Part shown: one piece after another, positions 43,399 to 53,167 of the stretch
How the letters are laid out: every line of letters begins with the position of its first letter
How positions within the stretch are numbered: the stretch's first letter is position 1
Assembly: GCA_018241265.1 (NCBI GenBank)
Contig: JAFEEF010000001.1
Coordinates: 124,001-188,000 of the forward strand
Direction: 5' to 3'
Origin: Pseudomonadota bacterium
GTDB lineage: Bacteria; Pseudomonadota; Gammaproteobacteria; Burkholderiales; Burkholderiaceae_C
DNA: 64,000 bases
Notes under the pieces: generated by a model
What the model was told of the DNA's origin: nothing
Seen by the model: the letters and a program-made list of their open reading frames with translations, nothing else
The model's database searches: none
Position numbers and translations under genes: made by a program

Positions 43399-45921
43399 AT
43401 GACCAACGCGATGCAACGCGCCATTCCCCCTGTCGCTCCCGCACCATCATCGACCGCGCCGCCGCCAAGAACTCGCCCGCGCGTCTGGACGCTGATCTGC
43501 ACCGTGCTGTTCGTCGCTTGCGGCCTGGCCGCGCTCGGCGGCGGCGTGTGGCTCGCGAGCCTCGGCGGCAGCGTCTACTACGTGCCGGCCGGCGCCTGCC
43601 TGATCGCGACCGGCCTCCTGCTCCGGACGCGGCCGGCGCCGGCGCTGCTGCTGCATGCGCTGTGCATCGTCGGCACGGTCGCCTGGGCGTTTCGCGAAGG
43701 CGGGCTCGACTGGTGGCCGTATGCGGCCCGGGTCGACCTGCCGTTCGTGCTCGGCGTGCTGCTGCTCGTCGCCTGGGCCATCGAGCGACGCCATGCGGCA
43801 TCGATGCGCGCCGCCGCGCCGGCTGCGACCGCGCTCTTCGTCGTGCTGGCGATCGCGGCGACCTGCGGCTCGCTCGCGAAGACACGCGACACGCACCGCG
43901 TGCGCGGCACCTTGCCGGCGGCTGCAGAGCGTCCGGCCGCGGCCGCCGCATCGGATCCGGTGCCGGCCGATGAATGGCAGGCCTATGGCCGCACCGGCGA
44001 CGGCCAGCGCTATTCGCCGCTCGCCGACCTGACGCCGACCAACGTGCGCGGCCTCGAAGTCGCGTGGCAGTTCCGCACCGGCGATGTCCGCGGCCGCAGC
44101 GGCGATCCCGAAGAGACCACCGACGAGGTCACGCCGCTGAAGATCGGCACGCGGCTCTTCCTCTGCACGCCGCACCAGTCGGTGATCGCGCTCGACGCGA
44201 CGACCGGCCGGCAGCTCTGGCGCTACGACCCGCAGATCGAGACCGGTTTGGCGCTGCAGCACATGACCTGCCGCGGACTGTCGTACCGCCGGCCGCATGG
44301 CGGGGCCGTGCCCGCGGTCGCCGAGGCAGCCTCCGCAGCGGCCTCGGCCAGCAGCCGCGCATTGCCCATCGCGGCCTCGGGCACAACGAAGCAGATCGAC
44401 TGCGACGCCAAGCTCTACCTGCCGACCGCCGATGGGCGCCTGATCGCGCTCGATCCGGCGAGCGGCGCGGTGTGCCGCAACTTCGGCGCCGGCAGCGGGC
44501 AGATCGACCTGTGGCAGCACATGCCGAACGTGCAGCCCGGCGCCTACTACTCGACGTCGCCGGTGGTCGTCACGGACCGGCTGGTGGTCGTCGGCGGCAC
44601 GGTGCTCGACAACTACTCGACGCGCGAGCAGTCCGGCGTGATCCGTGCCTACGACGCCGATACCGGCACCTTGGTCTGGAACTGGGACTCGGGCCGCCCC
44701 GATGCGACCGCGCCGCTCGCCGGCAACGCCACCTACGTGCAGAACTCGCCGAACAGCTGGGCGCCGATGAGCGTCGACGAGACGCTGGGCCTCGTCTACG
44801 CGCCGATGGGCAACCAGCCGCCCGACTAATGGGGCGGCCGGCGCAGCCCCGCGACCGAGCGGTATTCGTCGTCGGTCGTCGCGCTCGAGCTCGCGACCGG
44901 CCAGGTGCGCTGGAGCTTCCAGACCGTGCACCACGACCTGTGGGACTACGACGTGCCGGCCCAGCCGACGCTGGTCGACCTGACGATCGCCGGCCGGCGC
45001 GTGCCGGCCCTCGTGCAGCCGACCAAGCAGGGCGAGGTCTTCGTGCTCGATCGGCGCGACGGCCATCCGCTGCTGCCGGTGACCGAGCGGCCCGCGCCGC
45101 AGCCGGCCGTACGCGACGACCATGCCGCACCGACCCAGCCGAAGTCGGCGATCTCGTTCGAGCCGCCGCGCCTCGCCGAACGCGACCTGTGGGGCACGAC
45201 GATGCTCGATCAGCTCGCCTGCCGCATCGCGTTTCGCCGGCTCCGCTACGAAGGCCGGTTCACGCCGCCGTCGACGCAGGGCACGATCGTCTATCCGGGC
45301 AACTTCGGCGTCTTCAACTGGGGCGGCATCGCGGTCGATCCGGTGCGCCAGATCGCGTTCACGACGCCGACCTACCTGGCCTTCGAGGCTAAGCTCGTAC
45401 CGCGCCACGACGACACGACCCAGATGGTGCAGACCGACGGCCCGCCGAAGGGCAGCCTGCCGGCGCTGAACGAGAACTTCGGCGCGCCGTATGCAGCCTT
45501 GCTGCAGCCGTTCCTGTCGCCGCTCGGCATACCGTGCCACGCGCCGCCGTGGGGCTATGTCGCGAGCATCGACCTGACGACCGGCCACGTCGCCTGGCAG
45601 CACCTGAACGGCACGGTGCGCGAACTGGCGCCGGTGCCGCTGCCGCTGCGCATGGGGGTGCCCAACCTCGGCGGCCCGATCGTCACCGCGGGCGGCGTGG
45701 CGTTCCTCTCGGGCACGCTCGACGACGAGGTCCGTGCCTACGACGTGACCGATGGCCGCGAGCTGTGGCATCGCGACCTGCCGGCGGGCGGCCAGGCGAC
45801 GCCGATGACCTATCGCGGCAGCGATGGCCGGCAGTACCTGCTGGTCGTCGCCGGCGGCCACGGATCGACGCACACCAAGCCGGGCGACTACGTCATCGCC
45901 TATGCGCTGCCGCGGCGCTGA
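43399..45921 (+). pseudogene. gcd: membrane PQQ-dependent glucose dehydrogenase, interrupted by TAA
   Basis: One frame runs from about 43399 to the TGA at 45921 (841 codons) except for a TAA at 44827-44829 (codon 477). The first part has five hydrophobic helices (about 20-150) and the start of the PQQ propeller (DEWQAYGRTGDGQRYSPL, WRYDPQIE, QHMTCRGLSYR, KLYLPTADGRLIALD). It stops after GNQPPD and resumes as WGGRRSPATERYSSSVVALE, SFQTVHHDLWDYDVPAQPTL, PTKQGEVFVLDRRDG, and ends KPGDYVIAYALP. In intact homologues this join reads PD-x-WGG, so one codon is changed to stop (CAA/CAG/TTA-type to TAA, for example). Gcd oxidises glucose to gluconolactone in the periplasm. The start codon is uncertain (43381 and 43291 are also possible). 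Confidence 0.88.
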
Positions 45922-45967
45922 GCGGCCTGGGAACGCGCGAAGGCGACGCCGGCACCCATGTCAAAAA

Positions 45968-46052
45968 GCCGGCCGATCCGGCCGCGCGTCCTACGTCCCG
46001 ACGGTCGGCCGACCGACGGGACGAGCCCATCCCTTCGGGGACAAACGAAGGG
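45968..46052 (+). repeat. three successive stem-loops before the PRC-barrel gene
   Basis: In the 172-base gap after gcd there are GCCGG-CCGAT-CCGGC (from 45968), a near-perfect 28-base palindrome at 45995-46022 (GTCCCGACGGTCGG / CCGACCGACGGGAC, one mismatch per arm) and CCCTTCG / CGAAGGG with an 8-base loop at 46031-46052. They may end gcd transcription or form a structured leader for the next gene, whose ribosome-binding site lies 30 bases on. Confidence 0.5.
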
Positions 46053-46093
46053 TCGGCACCTGGCGCCGGCCACCATCCATCAAGGAGGATTCC

Positions 46094-46450
46094 ATGACCC
46101 CGACCACCACCACGTTCAACGACACCATCTCTTCCGACGACGTCGAAGGGACGGCCGTCTACAACCCCGCCGGCGACAAGCTCGGCTCGATCGACAACCT
46201 CGTGATCGACAAGCGCTCCGGCCAGATCCGCTATGCGGTGCTCGAGTTCGGCGGCTTCCTCGGCATCGGCACCGACCGCTATCCGCTGCCGTGGAGCATG
46301 CTGAGGTACGACCTCGACAAGGACGGCTACACCGTGCCGCTCGACAAGGACCGCCTGAAGAACGCCCCGCACTACGCCGAGGCCGACATCCCGGCCTACG
46401 ACCAGGAATACGGCCGCGGCGTCTACGGCTACTACGGCATCGACTGGTAA
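46094..46450 (+). CDS. PRC-barrel domain protein
   Basis: A 118-residue soluble protein. A strong AAGGAGG site precedes the ATG at 46094. It has the PRC-barrel pattern VEGTAVYNPAGDKLGSIDNLVIDKRSG (as two pieces) followed by IRYAVLEFGGFLGIGTDRYPLPW and a Tyr-rich end (YDQEYGRGVYGYYGIDW). PRC-barrel proteins of this size are often stress-induced in alpha- and betaproteobacteria and bind ligands unknown. It has its own terminator and stem-loop leader, so it is a single-gene unit. Confidence 0.88.
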   Translation: MTPTTTTFNDTISSDDVEGTAVYNPAGDKLGSIDNLVIDKRSGQIRYAVLEFGGFLGIGTDRYPLPWSMLRYDLDKDGYTVPLDKDRLKNAPHYAEADIPAYDQEYGRGVYGYYGIDW

Positions 46451-46478
46451 GCAGGCGAGAAGCGGCAGGACCAGGAAG

Positions 46479-46507
46479 AACGGCGGCGCATCGCGCCGCC
46501 GTTTTCT
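46479..46507. terminator. rho-independent terminator, probably bidirectional
   Basis: AACGGCGGCGC / GCGCCGCCGTT, an 11-bp perfect stem with a 3-base loop, followed by TTTTCTT on the plus strand and by a TTCTTCC stretch on the minus strand. It separates the PRC-barrel gene from the convergent small gene. Confidence 0.85.
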
Positions 46508-46522
46508 TGGGGCCGTCGCGTC

Positions 46523-46678
46523 TCAGTGACCGTGGCGCTTGAAGTACTGCACCTCGCGTTCGTGCTGCCGCGCCGCGGCGAGCGACTCGAAGGTGCCGAG
46601 GTTGCGGCGCTTGCCGGTCTTCGGATCCTTCTTCACCGAATAGAGGCGGTATTGCCCGTAGGCGAGCTTGCGGATCAT
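46523..46678 (-). CDS. small conserved basic protein
   Basis: A 51-residue protein, MIRKLAYGQYRLYSVKKDPK at the start, then GKRRNLGTFESLAAARQHERE and VQYFKRHGH. This YRLYS..K.PKTGKRRNLGTF..R..A..HER.VQYFK pattern recurs as a stand-alone short protein in many proteobacteria. No function is known. Its start overlaps the stop of the YihY-family gene by four bases, so the two are coupled. Confidence 0.8.
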   Translation of the reverse strand: MIRKLAYGQYRLYSVKKDPKTGKRRNLGTFESLAAARQHEREVQYFKRHGH

Positions 46679-47613
46679 CGTGGAACTCCTGTGCGCATCG
46701 GCTGCGTCGGCGGCAAGGCAGCGACGACCTCGCGCATCGAGCCGTAGGTCTTCGCATAGACCCACGTGAATTCGGCGCCGAGCAAGAAGATCTGCGCCGA
46801 GTAATACACCCAGACGAAGATCACCGCCAGCGCGCCGGCGGCGCCGAAGCCCGACGCGACCGCGGTCTTGCCAATGTACAGGCCGATCAAGGTGCGGCCG
46901 AGCGTGAACAGCGCCGACGTGATCGCAGCGCCCAGCCACACGTCGTGCCAATGCACGCGCACGCGCGGCATCAGCTTGTAGATCATGCCGAAGACGAAGG
47001 TCGTCATCGCGAAGCCGACGACGAAGTTGACCGCCTGCAGCAGCAGTTCCCAGTCGCCGAACGCGGTCGCCCACCACTTGCCGAGCGCCGAGATCGCGGC
47101 GCTCAGCACCAGCGAGACGACGAGCAGGAAGGCGATGCACAGGATCATGCCGAACGACAGCAGGCGCGAATGCACGAGGTTCCAGAGGCCGCCGCGCGTC
47201 GCCGGCCGGGGCGCGCGCCAGATGCGGTCGAGCGCGTTCTGCAATTCGCCGAACGCGCTGGTCGCGCCGATCAGCAGCACGACGATGCCGACGATCGTCG
47301 ACGGCAGCCCGCGCTCGGGCTTGGACAGGCTCAACAGCACGTCCTGGACCACTTTGGCCGGCTCGTCGCCGAGCAGGCCGCGGAGCTGCGAGAACACCTC
47401 GCCGCTCGCGGCCTGGGAGCCGAACGCCAGTCCGGCGATCGCGATGACGATCCACAGCAGCGGCGCGAGCGAGAACACGCTGTAGTAGGCCAGCGCGGCA
47501 CCCATGCTCGGCGCATAGTCGTCGCTCCAGCCGGTCACCGACGCCTTGATCAGGCCCCACCATGCCGCGAGCGTATCGGCGCGCGGCACGTCATCCTGCT
47601 GTCGATGCGACAT
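46675..47613 (-). CDS. YihY/BrkB-family membrane protein
   Basis: A 312-residue inner-membrane protein with six hydrophobic helices. Signatures are GAALAYYSVFSLAPLLWIVI, SAFGELQNALDRIWRAP, RLLSFGMILCIAFLLVVSLVL, and the late GALAVIFVWVYYSAQIFLLGAEF with TWVYAKTYGS. The old name ribonuclease BN is wrong for this family; the role is unknown. The start at 47613 is preferred to the ATG at 47628. It is followed by the overlapping small basic protein. Confidence 0.9.
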   Translation of the reverse strand: MSHRQQDDVPRADTLAAWWGLIKASVTGWSDDYAPSMGAALAYYSVFSLAPLLWIVIAIAGLAFGSQAASGEVFSQLRGLLGDEPAKVVQDVLLSLSKPERGLPSTIVGIVVLLIGATSAFGELQNALDRIWRAPRPATRGGLWNLVHSRLLSFGMILCIAFLLVVSLVLSAAISALGKWWATAFGDWELLLQAVNFVVGFAMTTFVFGMIYKLMPRVRVHWHDVWLGAAITSALFTLGRTLIGLYIGKTAVASGFGAAGALAVIFVWVYYSAQIFLLGAEFTWVYAKTYGSMREVVAALPPTQPMRTGVPR

Positions 47614-47760
47614 GGCTCGAGCGTACATGCACGCGATCGTGCCGCAGCAAGCCGACGCGGGCTGCCGGCCCGGGCAGCATTCGCGGGTCAGCCCAGGCCT
47701 ACACGGCTCGTGCGCACAGCGGGCGCGATGCAGCCAGGGCAGAGCCGCCGGTTCTGTCGG

Positions 47761-48612
47761 TCACAACGGCGTACGCACCATCAGCACCTGATGGAAGGGC
47801 TGCGCGACCAGGCCGAGGCGAAGCAAGGCCGCGCCGCCCAGGTCCGTGCGCTGGATCGCCGGCACGCTGACGGCGGCGCCCGGGCGCGTCGCGCACATGG
47901 CGCCGATCAGCGCTTGCGCATCGGCCTGTTCCGGCGTGGCGTCGATCAGGCTGTGCACCTGGCGTGCGCCATCGCCGGTGTCGCTCCACACGAGTTGCGC
48001 ATCGCCGCGCTGCAGGAAGCGCAGCGGGCGCGCCGTTGCCTCGAGGGATGGACGCGTGACCTGCAGCGGCAGGTCTTGCAGACGGCGCTCGGCGGCATCC
48101 AGCCACGCGTAGCCGACGTCGCGCCCGACCTCGCAGGACGCCGCGCTCACCGGCGCAGCGACATCGGCGCCTTCGGCGAGCTCGTATCCGATGAGCTCGC
48201 AACGCGGTGCGAAGCCTCGGCCGCGGTACAGACGCTGCGCGCGCTCGTTGGCGACGAAGCACTCGAGCTCGACCGCCGTTTGCGAGGCCGCCGCAGCGCG
48301 GGCGATGAAGTCGTCGAGCAGGGCCGGCGCGGCGCCGCTGCCGCGTGCCTCGGGCGTGGCACCCATCGCGGCCAGGCGCCAGCGACGGCCCTGCGCTCGC
48401 GGCGACACGAGCGCGAAGGCCAGCACCGAGCCCTCACGGACGGCCACCCGGCTCGACGTCAGCTCGACCACCTGGCGCGCGATCGTGGCCGGCCAGCGGT
48501 CGAACGGCAGCGCGACCGGCCCCGTCACATAGTCGGAGAAGGCGGCGACAAACGCCGCATGCAGATCGGCGGGAAGAACCTCATCGGCAGGAACGAGCGC
48601 GAAGTCGGGCAT
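47761..48612 (-). CDS. GNAT-family N-acetyltransferase
   Basis: A 283-residue protein. The N-terminal GNAT domain has RRWRLAAMGATPEARGSGAA, where the acetyl-CoA loop is usually R-x-x-G-x-G/A, and ALLDDFIARAAAASQTAVELECFVANERAQRLYRGRGF, given here in family order. A C-terminal half of about 120 residues (from PVSAASCEVG) is not recognised and may be a second, degenerate acetyltransferase fold. The start is at 48612. The target is unknown. Confidence 0.75.
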   Translation of the reverse strand: MPDFALVPADEVLPADLHAAFVAAFSDYVTGPVALPFDRWPATIARQVVELTSSRVAVREGSVLAFALVSPRAQGRRWRLAAMGATPEARGSGAAPALLDDFIARAAAASQTAVELECFVANERAQRLYRGRGFAPRCELIGYELAEGADVAAPVSAASCEVGRDVGYAWLDAAERRLQDLPLQVTRPSLEATARPLRFLQRGDAQLVWSDTGDGARQVHSLIDATPEQADAQALIGAMCATRPGAAVSVPAIQRTDLGGAALLRLGLVAQPFHQVLMVRTPL

Positions 48613-48717
48613 GGCGAGGATGGCGAAAACCTGCAGTTCCCAGGAGGCTCGAGTATCCGCCGCCAGGCAGCACAATCGCGTACCGCTCGCAGCGCTAGCC
48701 CGATTCCCGCGCCAGCC

Positions 48718-49665
48718 TCAGCGCGTCGAACGTCGCCCGCCCGCCGCCGCGATCACGCCGACGATCACCAGCCCGGTCGCGACCATGCGCACGCCGGCGC
48801 TGACGCCGAAGGTGTTCAGCATCGTCAGCAGCAGCACCAGGAACAGCGCCGCACCCCAGATCCCCGGCACGTTGGCCTTGCCGCCCGCGACCGACGTGCC
48901 GCCGATCACGACGACGGCGAGCGACGACAGCAGGTACTCGTTGCCGAGGTCGACGTTGGCGCCGCGGAAGTAGCCGGCGAGCAGCGCGCCGTCGATGCCG
49001 CCGAGCGCACCCGACAGCGTGTAGGTGATGAAGCGCACGCGGCCGACCGGGATGCCCGCGAGCCACGCGGCCCGCATGTTCTGCCCGATCGCCAGCACCG
49101 AGCGGCCGTAGACCATGCGGTGCAGCGCGATGCCGGCGCCGGCGGCGAACGCGATCGTCAGCAGCGCGAGCAGCGGCACGCCGAGGAACTGCAGGTTGGT
49201 GAAGTCCGCATAGCCCGGCGGCGGCTTGATCTGCAGGCCGCGGCCGTAGCTGATGTCGGCCGACTGGATGATGAAGCTCGCCGACAGGGTCGCGATGATC
49301 GGCGGGATGCGCAGTGCGCGGATCAGCAGGTAGTTGGCCGCACCGATCGCCGCGCCGCAGCCGAGCGCGGCCAGCAGGCCGGGCACGACCATCGCATCGT
49401 CGCCGCCCATCACCTTCATCGCGACCGCGCTCGCCAGGCCGATGTTGGCCGGCAGCGAGAGGTCGACGTTGCCCGGCCCGAGCGTGATGACGAACATCTG
49501 GCCGATGCCGACGATGACCGTGAACTGCGCCAGCGACAAGGCGGCCGTCAGCATGCCGCCGGCGCCCTGCCCGCCGGTGTAGGCGATGGTCACGAGCCAG
49601 ACCAGCAGCGCGCCGGCATAGGACCAGATCCAGGGCCGGGCGGCCAACGCGCGCGGCGTGATCAT
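48718..49665 (-). CDS. sugar ABC transporter permease (RbsC type)
   Basis: A 315-residue permease of the BPD_transp_2 family with eight or more hydrophobic helices. Family marks are VIVGIGQMFVITLGPGNVDLS, ANYLLIRALRIPPIIATLSA, YGRSVLAIGQNMRAAWLAGIPVGR and LSSLAVVVIGGTSVAGGKANV in order. The start overlaps the stop of the other permease by four bases. It is the last gene of the operon and forms the channel with that permease. Confidence 0.92.
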   Translation of the reverse strand: MITPRALAARPWIWSYAGALLVWLVTIAYTGGQGAGGMLTAALSLAQFTVIVGIGQMFVITLGPGNVDLSLPANIGLASAVAMKVMGGDDAMVVPGLLAALGCGAAIGAANYLLIRALRIPPIIATLSASFIIQSADISYGRGLQIKPPPGYADFTNLQFLGVPLLALLTIAFAAGAGIALHRMVYGRSVLAIGQNMRAAWLAGIPVGRVRFITYTLSGALGGIDGALLAGYFRGANVDLGNEYLLSSLAVVVIGGTSVAGGKANVPGIWGAALFLVLLLTMLNTFGVSAGVRMVATGLVIVGVIAAAGGRRSTR

Positions 49666-50597
49666 CGCGTGGCCTCCTTGCGCGTGACGAGCGCCCGCGC
49701 CGCCAGCACGATGATCAGGATCGCGCCGTTGGCCGCGACCTGCCAGTCGGGCGGGATGTGCATGAAGGTGAGCAGCGGCGACGCGGCGAGCGCCATCGTC
49801 AACGCGCCGATCACCGCGCCGACCGGCGACACGCGGCCGCCGACGAATTCGCCGCCGCCGAGGATCACGCCGGCGACCGCGAGCAGCGTGTAGCCGCTGC
49901 CGATGTTCGCATCGGCCGACGTCGTGATGCCGATCAAGGTCATGCCCGACAGCACGCCGAACACGCCGGCCAGCGCGAACAGCACGACCTTGGTCTTCAG
50001 CAGCGACCAGCCGGCGCGCTCGAGCGCCGCCGGGTTGCCGCCCGAGCCGCGCAGGATCGTGCCGTACGACGTGCGCATCAGGCCGAACTGCACGATCGCG
50101 GCGATCGCCACCGCGGCGACGACCGGCAACGGCACGAGCGGCGGCTTCCAGCCGACCGTCGCGATCAGCCATTCCGGCGCCTTGCCGCCGGGCTTGGGCA
50201 GCAGCAGCACCGCGAGGCCTTGCCAGACGAAGCTCATGCCCAAGGTCACGACGATGGACGGCAGGTCGCGCAGCCAGATCAGCGCGCCGAGCGCCGCATA
50301 GACCGCGATAGCCGCCAGCAGCGCCGCCGCGCCCAGCCACGGCGCGTCGCGCAGCCAGGTGGCGGTGACGCAGGCGACGAAGCCGACGAACGGGCCGATC
50401 GACAGGTCGAGCTCGTTGCCGGCGATCACGAACATCTGGGCGAGCGTCGCGAGCGCGATCGGCACCGCCAGGTTCAGCATCAGGTTGAAGCCGAAGTAGC
50501 TGATCGCCCGCGGGTTCAGCCATGCGATCGCGCCGAGCACCAGCGCGAACGACAGCGCGGGCAGCCAGGCGCGATGCAACAACTCATCCACCCGCAT
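49662..50597 (-). CDS. sugar ABC transporter permease (RbsC type)
   Basis: A 311-residue permease of the same family. It contains [56 protein letters not shown] and [22 protein letters not shown], which replaces the usual A-x-G-x-N loop of sugar permeases, then [20 protein letters not shown]. It overlaps the ATPase gene end by 14 bases. Two different permeases with one ATPase suggest a heterodimeric channel. Confidence 0.92.
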   Translation of the reverse strand: MRVDELLHRAWLPALSFALVLGAIAWLNPRAISYFGFNLMLNLAVPIALATLAQMFVIAGNELDLSIGPFVGFVACVTATWLRDAPWLGAAALLAAIAVYAALGALIWLRDLPSIVVTLGMSFVWQGLAVLLLPKPGGKAPEWLIATVGWKPPLVPLPVVAAVAIAAIVQFGLMRTSYGTILRGSGGNPAALERAGWSLLKTKVVLFALAGVFGVLSGMTLIGITTSADANIGSGYTLLAVAGVILGGGEFVGGRVSPVGAVIGALTMALAASPLLTFMHIPPDWQVAANGAILIIVLAARALVTRKEATR

Positions 50598-52089
50598 GGC
50601 CGAACGACGACTGAATGACCTTCTCCTCCGTCAGCTCGCCGCGCCCCAGGTCCGCGACGATGCGCCCGTTCAGGAACACGTAGACATGGTCGCAATGATC
50701 GAGCTCCTCGGTCTCGGTCGTGTACCAGAGGAACGTGCGGCCGCGCCGCGCCTCGTCGCGCAGCAGCTCGTAGACCTCGAGCTTGGTCGCGATGTCGACG
50801 CCGCGCATCGGATCGTCCATCAGCACGATCCGCGCATCCGAGCCGAGCGCGCGCGCGAACAGCGCCTTCTGCTGGTTGCCGCCCGACAGCGACAGGATGT
50901 TGGCGTCCATGCTCGGCGTGCGGATGCGGATGCGCTGCTGCCATTGCTGCGCCAGTTCGGCCTCGCGCCGCGCCGAGATCAACAGGCCGCGGCGCAGCCG
51001 GGCGAGCGAACCGATGCCGATGTTCTCGGCGATCGATGCGAGCGGGAAGACGCCGTCGGCCTGCCGGTCGCCCGCCACCAGCGCGACCGGTGCGGTGACG
51101 GCTATGCCGCGACCGCGACGTCCGGCGGCATCGAAGATCGCGAGCAGCAGGTCGGTCTGGCCATGCCCGGCGAGACCGGCCAGGCCGATGATCTCGCCTT
51201 CGTTGGCGACGAGCGCCGCATCGTCGCGCTGACGCGCCGGCCGGGCGCGGACGCGCAAGGTGCGGCCCGAGCGGTCGCGGGCCACGGGCGCTTCGACCGC
51301 CGACCGCTCGCGCGGATCAGGTGCAGCGCGTGCATGGCCGCCCATCGCGGCGACCAGCGCATCGCGGTCGAACGCCGAGACGGCATCGGCGGCCGCGACC
51401 TGGCCGTCGCGCATCACGACGATGCGATCGGCATGGCCGAGCACTTCGTTCAGCAGGTGCGTGATGAGGATGCAGCTGCGCCCGCCCGCGACGAAGCGCC
51501 GCACGTAGGCGAGCAGTTGCCCGGCGGTGCGCGCGTCCAGCGACGAGGTCGGCTCGTCGAGGATCACGAGCGCGAGCGGCGCATCGGTGACGGTGAACGC
51601 ACGCGCCACCTCGACCATCTGGCGCCGGCCGATCGACAGGTCCTGCACGACGTCGCCCGGGTCGATGTCGTGGCCGGGGAAGATCTCGCCGAGCTGCGCG
51701 GCGATCAGCGCGCTCGCGCGGCGCCGCCAGCCGATACCGCGCAGCGACGGATGCATCACCGCCATGTTCTCGGCGACGCTGAGGTTCGGGCAGAGCGACA
51801 GCTCCTGGAACACGCAGCGGATGCCGAGCTGCTGCGCCCGATTGACCGCATAGCCGGGCTGCGGCGCGCCGGCCACCGCGATCGCGCCGCGATCGGGCGC
51901 CAGCGTGCCGGCCAGCACCTGCACCAGCGTCGACTTGCCGGCGCCGTTGTGGCCGACGAGGCCGACGCAGCTGCCGGCATCGACCGCGAAGTCGACGCCT
52001 TCGAGCGCACGCACCGCGCCGTAGCGCTTGGCCGCGCCGGTCAGCGCGATGACCGCCGCGCGCGGTGCAGACGCTGTCCGGACGCTCAT
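50584..52089 (-). CDS. sugar ABC transporter ATP-binding protein (RbsA/MglA type)
   Basis: A 501-residue double-ATPase protein. The first domain has Walker [10 protein letters not shown], signature [15 protein letters not shown] and Walker [15 protein letters not shown]. The second domain has the usual degenerate Walker A ([12 protein letters not shown]), signature [15 protein letters not shown], and a Walker B ending MDDPMRGVD where DEPTRGID is usual. The second site thus has Asp for the catalytic Glu and may be slow or inactive. It powers uptake of a pentose or hexose. Confidence 0.93.
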   Translation of the reverse strand: MSVRTASAPRAAVIALTGAAKRYGAVRALEGVDFAVDAGSCVGLVGHNGAGKSTLVQVLAGTLAPDRGAIAVAGAPQPGYAVNRAQQLGIRCVFQELSLCPNLSVAENMAVMHPSLRGIGWRRRASALIAAQLGEIFPGHDIDPGDVVQDLSIGRRQMVEVARAFTVTDAPLALVILDEPTSSLDARTAGQLLAYVRRFVAGGRSCILITHLLNEVLGHADRIVVMRDGQVAAADAVSAFDRDALVAAMGGHARAAPDPRERSAVEAPVARDRSGRTLRVRARPARQRDDAALVANEGEIIGLAGLAGHGQTDLLLAIFDAAGRRGRGIAVTAPVALVAGDRQADGVFPLASIAENIGIGSLARLRRGLLISARREAELAQQWQQRIRIRTPSMDANILSLSGGNQQKALFARALGSDARIVLMDDPMRGVDIATKLEVYELLRDEARRGRTFLWYTTETEELDHCDHVYVFLNGRIVADLGRGELTEEKVIQSSFGHAGG

Positions 52090-52108
52090 CCGCTCGCGAC
52101 GGCGACGG

Positions 52109-53128
52109 CTACTTGATGTTCGCCTTGATCGCCGCGATCGCCTCGGCCTGCGTGTACTCCTTGGTCGCGACGCTGCCCTTCGGGATCTTCGGCAGCGCGG
52201 CCTCGAAGTCGTCCTGCGTGAACGCGAGGTAGGGCACCAGCAGGTCGTGCGGTATGTCCTTGCGGCCGGACAGCACCTGCTGCGCGACCCAGAACGCGAG
52301 CGACGAGACGCCCGGCGCGATCGACGCCGACCAGGTGGTGTAGCCGTCCTTGGCCTTCTGCTCCTTCCACCACGCGAGCTCGTCCTGGCGGTTGCCCATG
52401 ATGATCGTCGGCCGCGGCTTGCCGGCGGCCGCGAAGGCCTGCGCCGCGCCATAGCCGTCGCCGCCCTGGTCGACGATGCCGACGATAGGCGGCAGCGACG
52501 GCAGCACGGTCGCGACGGCCTTCTGCGCCGTCGTCTGGTCCCAGTCGCCGGTGACCGAGGCGACGATCTTGAACTGCGGGTTCGCGGCCACGCCGGCCAG
52601 GATGCCGGCATGGATCGCATCGTCGATCGACGTGCCGGCGAGGCCGCGGATCTCGAGCAGGTTGCCGCCCTTGGGCTGGAACTTGGCCATCTGCACGACT
52701 TCCTGGCGGCCCATCTCCTTGAAGTCGACGACGACGCGGTAGGCGCACGGCTCGGTGACGATGCCGTCGAACGACACGACGACGATGCCGGCGTCGCAGG
52801 CCTGCTTGATCGCGCCGTTCAGCGCATCGGGCGACGCCGCGTTGATGACGATCGCGTCGTAGCCCTGCAGGATCAGGTTCTGGATCTGCGCGGCCTGCGT
52901 CGGCACCGCCTTGTCGGCGGTCGTGAACGTGTCGGCGGCCTTCACGACCTTGTCGGCGACCGCCTTCTTCGCGATCGCGTCGTAGCTCTGCAGCATCGCC
53001 TGGCGCCACGAGTTGCCGGCGTAGTTGTTCGAGAACGCGATCTTCTTGCCGCTGGTGTCGGCGGCGAGCGCCGAGCCGGCAGCGAGCACGACGGCGCACG
53101 CCGCGAGCACGATGGCTGACTTGTTCAT
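52109..53128 (-). CDS. periplasmic sugar-binding protein (RbsB type)
   Basis: A 339-residue binding protein with a signal peptide (1-22, [19 protein letters not shown]). The Peripla_BP_4 fold is shown by [94 protein letters not shown] and [15 protein letters not shown]. The ligand is not known. It is placed between the SMP-30 gene and the ATPase gene, as expected for a catabolic uptake operon. Confidence 0.92.
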   Translation of the reverse strand: MNKSAIVLAACAVVLAAGSALAADTSGKKIAFSNNYAGNSWRQAMLQSYDAIAKKAVADKVVKAADTFTTADKAVPTQAAQIQNLILQGYDAIVINAASPDALNGAIKQACDAGIVVVSFDGIVTEPCAYRVVVDFKEMGRQEVVQMAKFQPKGGNLLEIRGLAGTSIDDAIHAGILAGVAANPQFKIVASVTGDWDQTTAQKAVATVLPSLPPIVGIVDQGGDGYGAAQAFAAAGKPRPTIIMGNRQDELAWWKEQKAKDGYTTWSASIAPGVSSLAFWVAQQVLSGRKDIPHDLLVPYLAFTQDDFEAALPKIPKGSVATKEYTQAEAIAAIKANIK

Positions 53129-53167
53129 CTGCTGTCTCCTGGTCGAGGTTGGAGGTTCAAACCTTCT

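Noticed and set aside
43447-45873. 808-codon open frame on the minus strand across gcd
   Set aside because: It mirrors the gcd codons on the other strand, has low-complexity Arg/Ala/His composition and no ribosome-binding site. It does not show that gcd is non-coding.
46945-49893. 982-codon plus-strand open frame over yihY, the acetyltransferase and the permease
   Set aside because: It covers several well-supported minus-strand genes and their intergenic gaps, and reads as Arg/Gln/His-rich shadow sequence.
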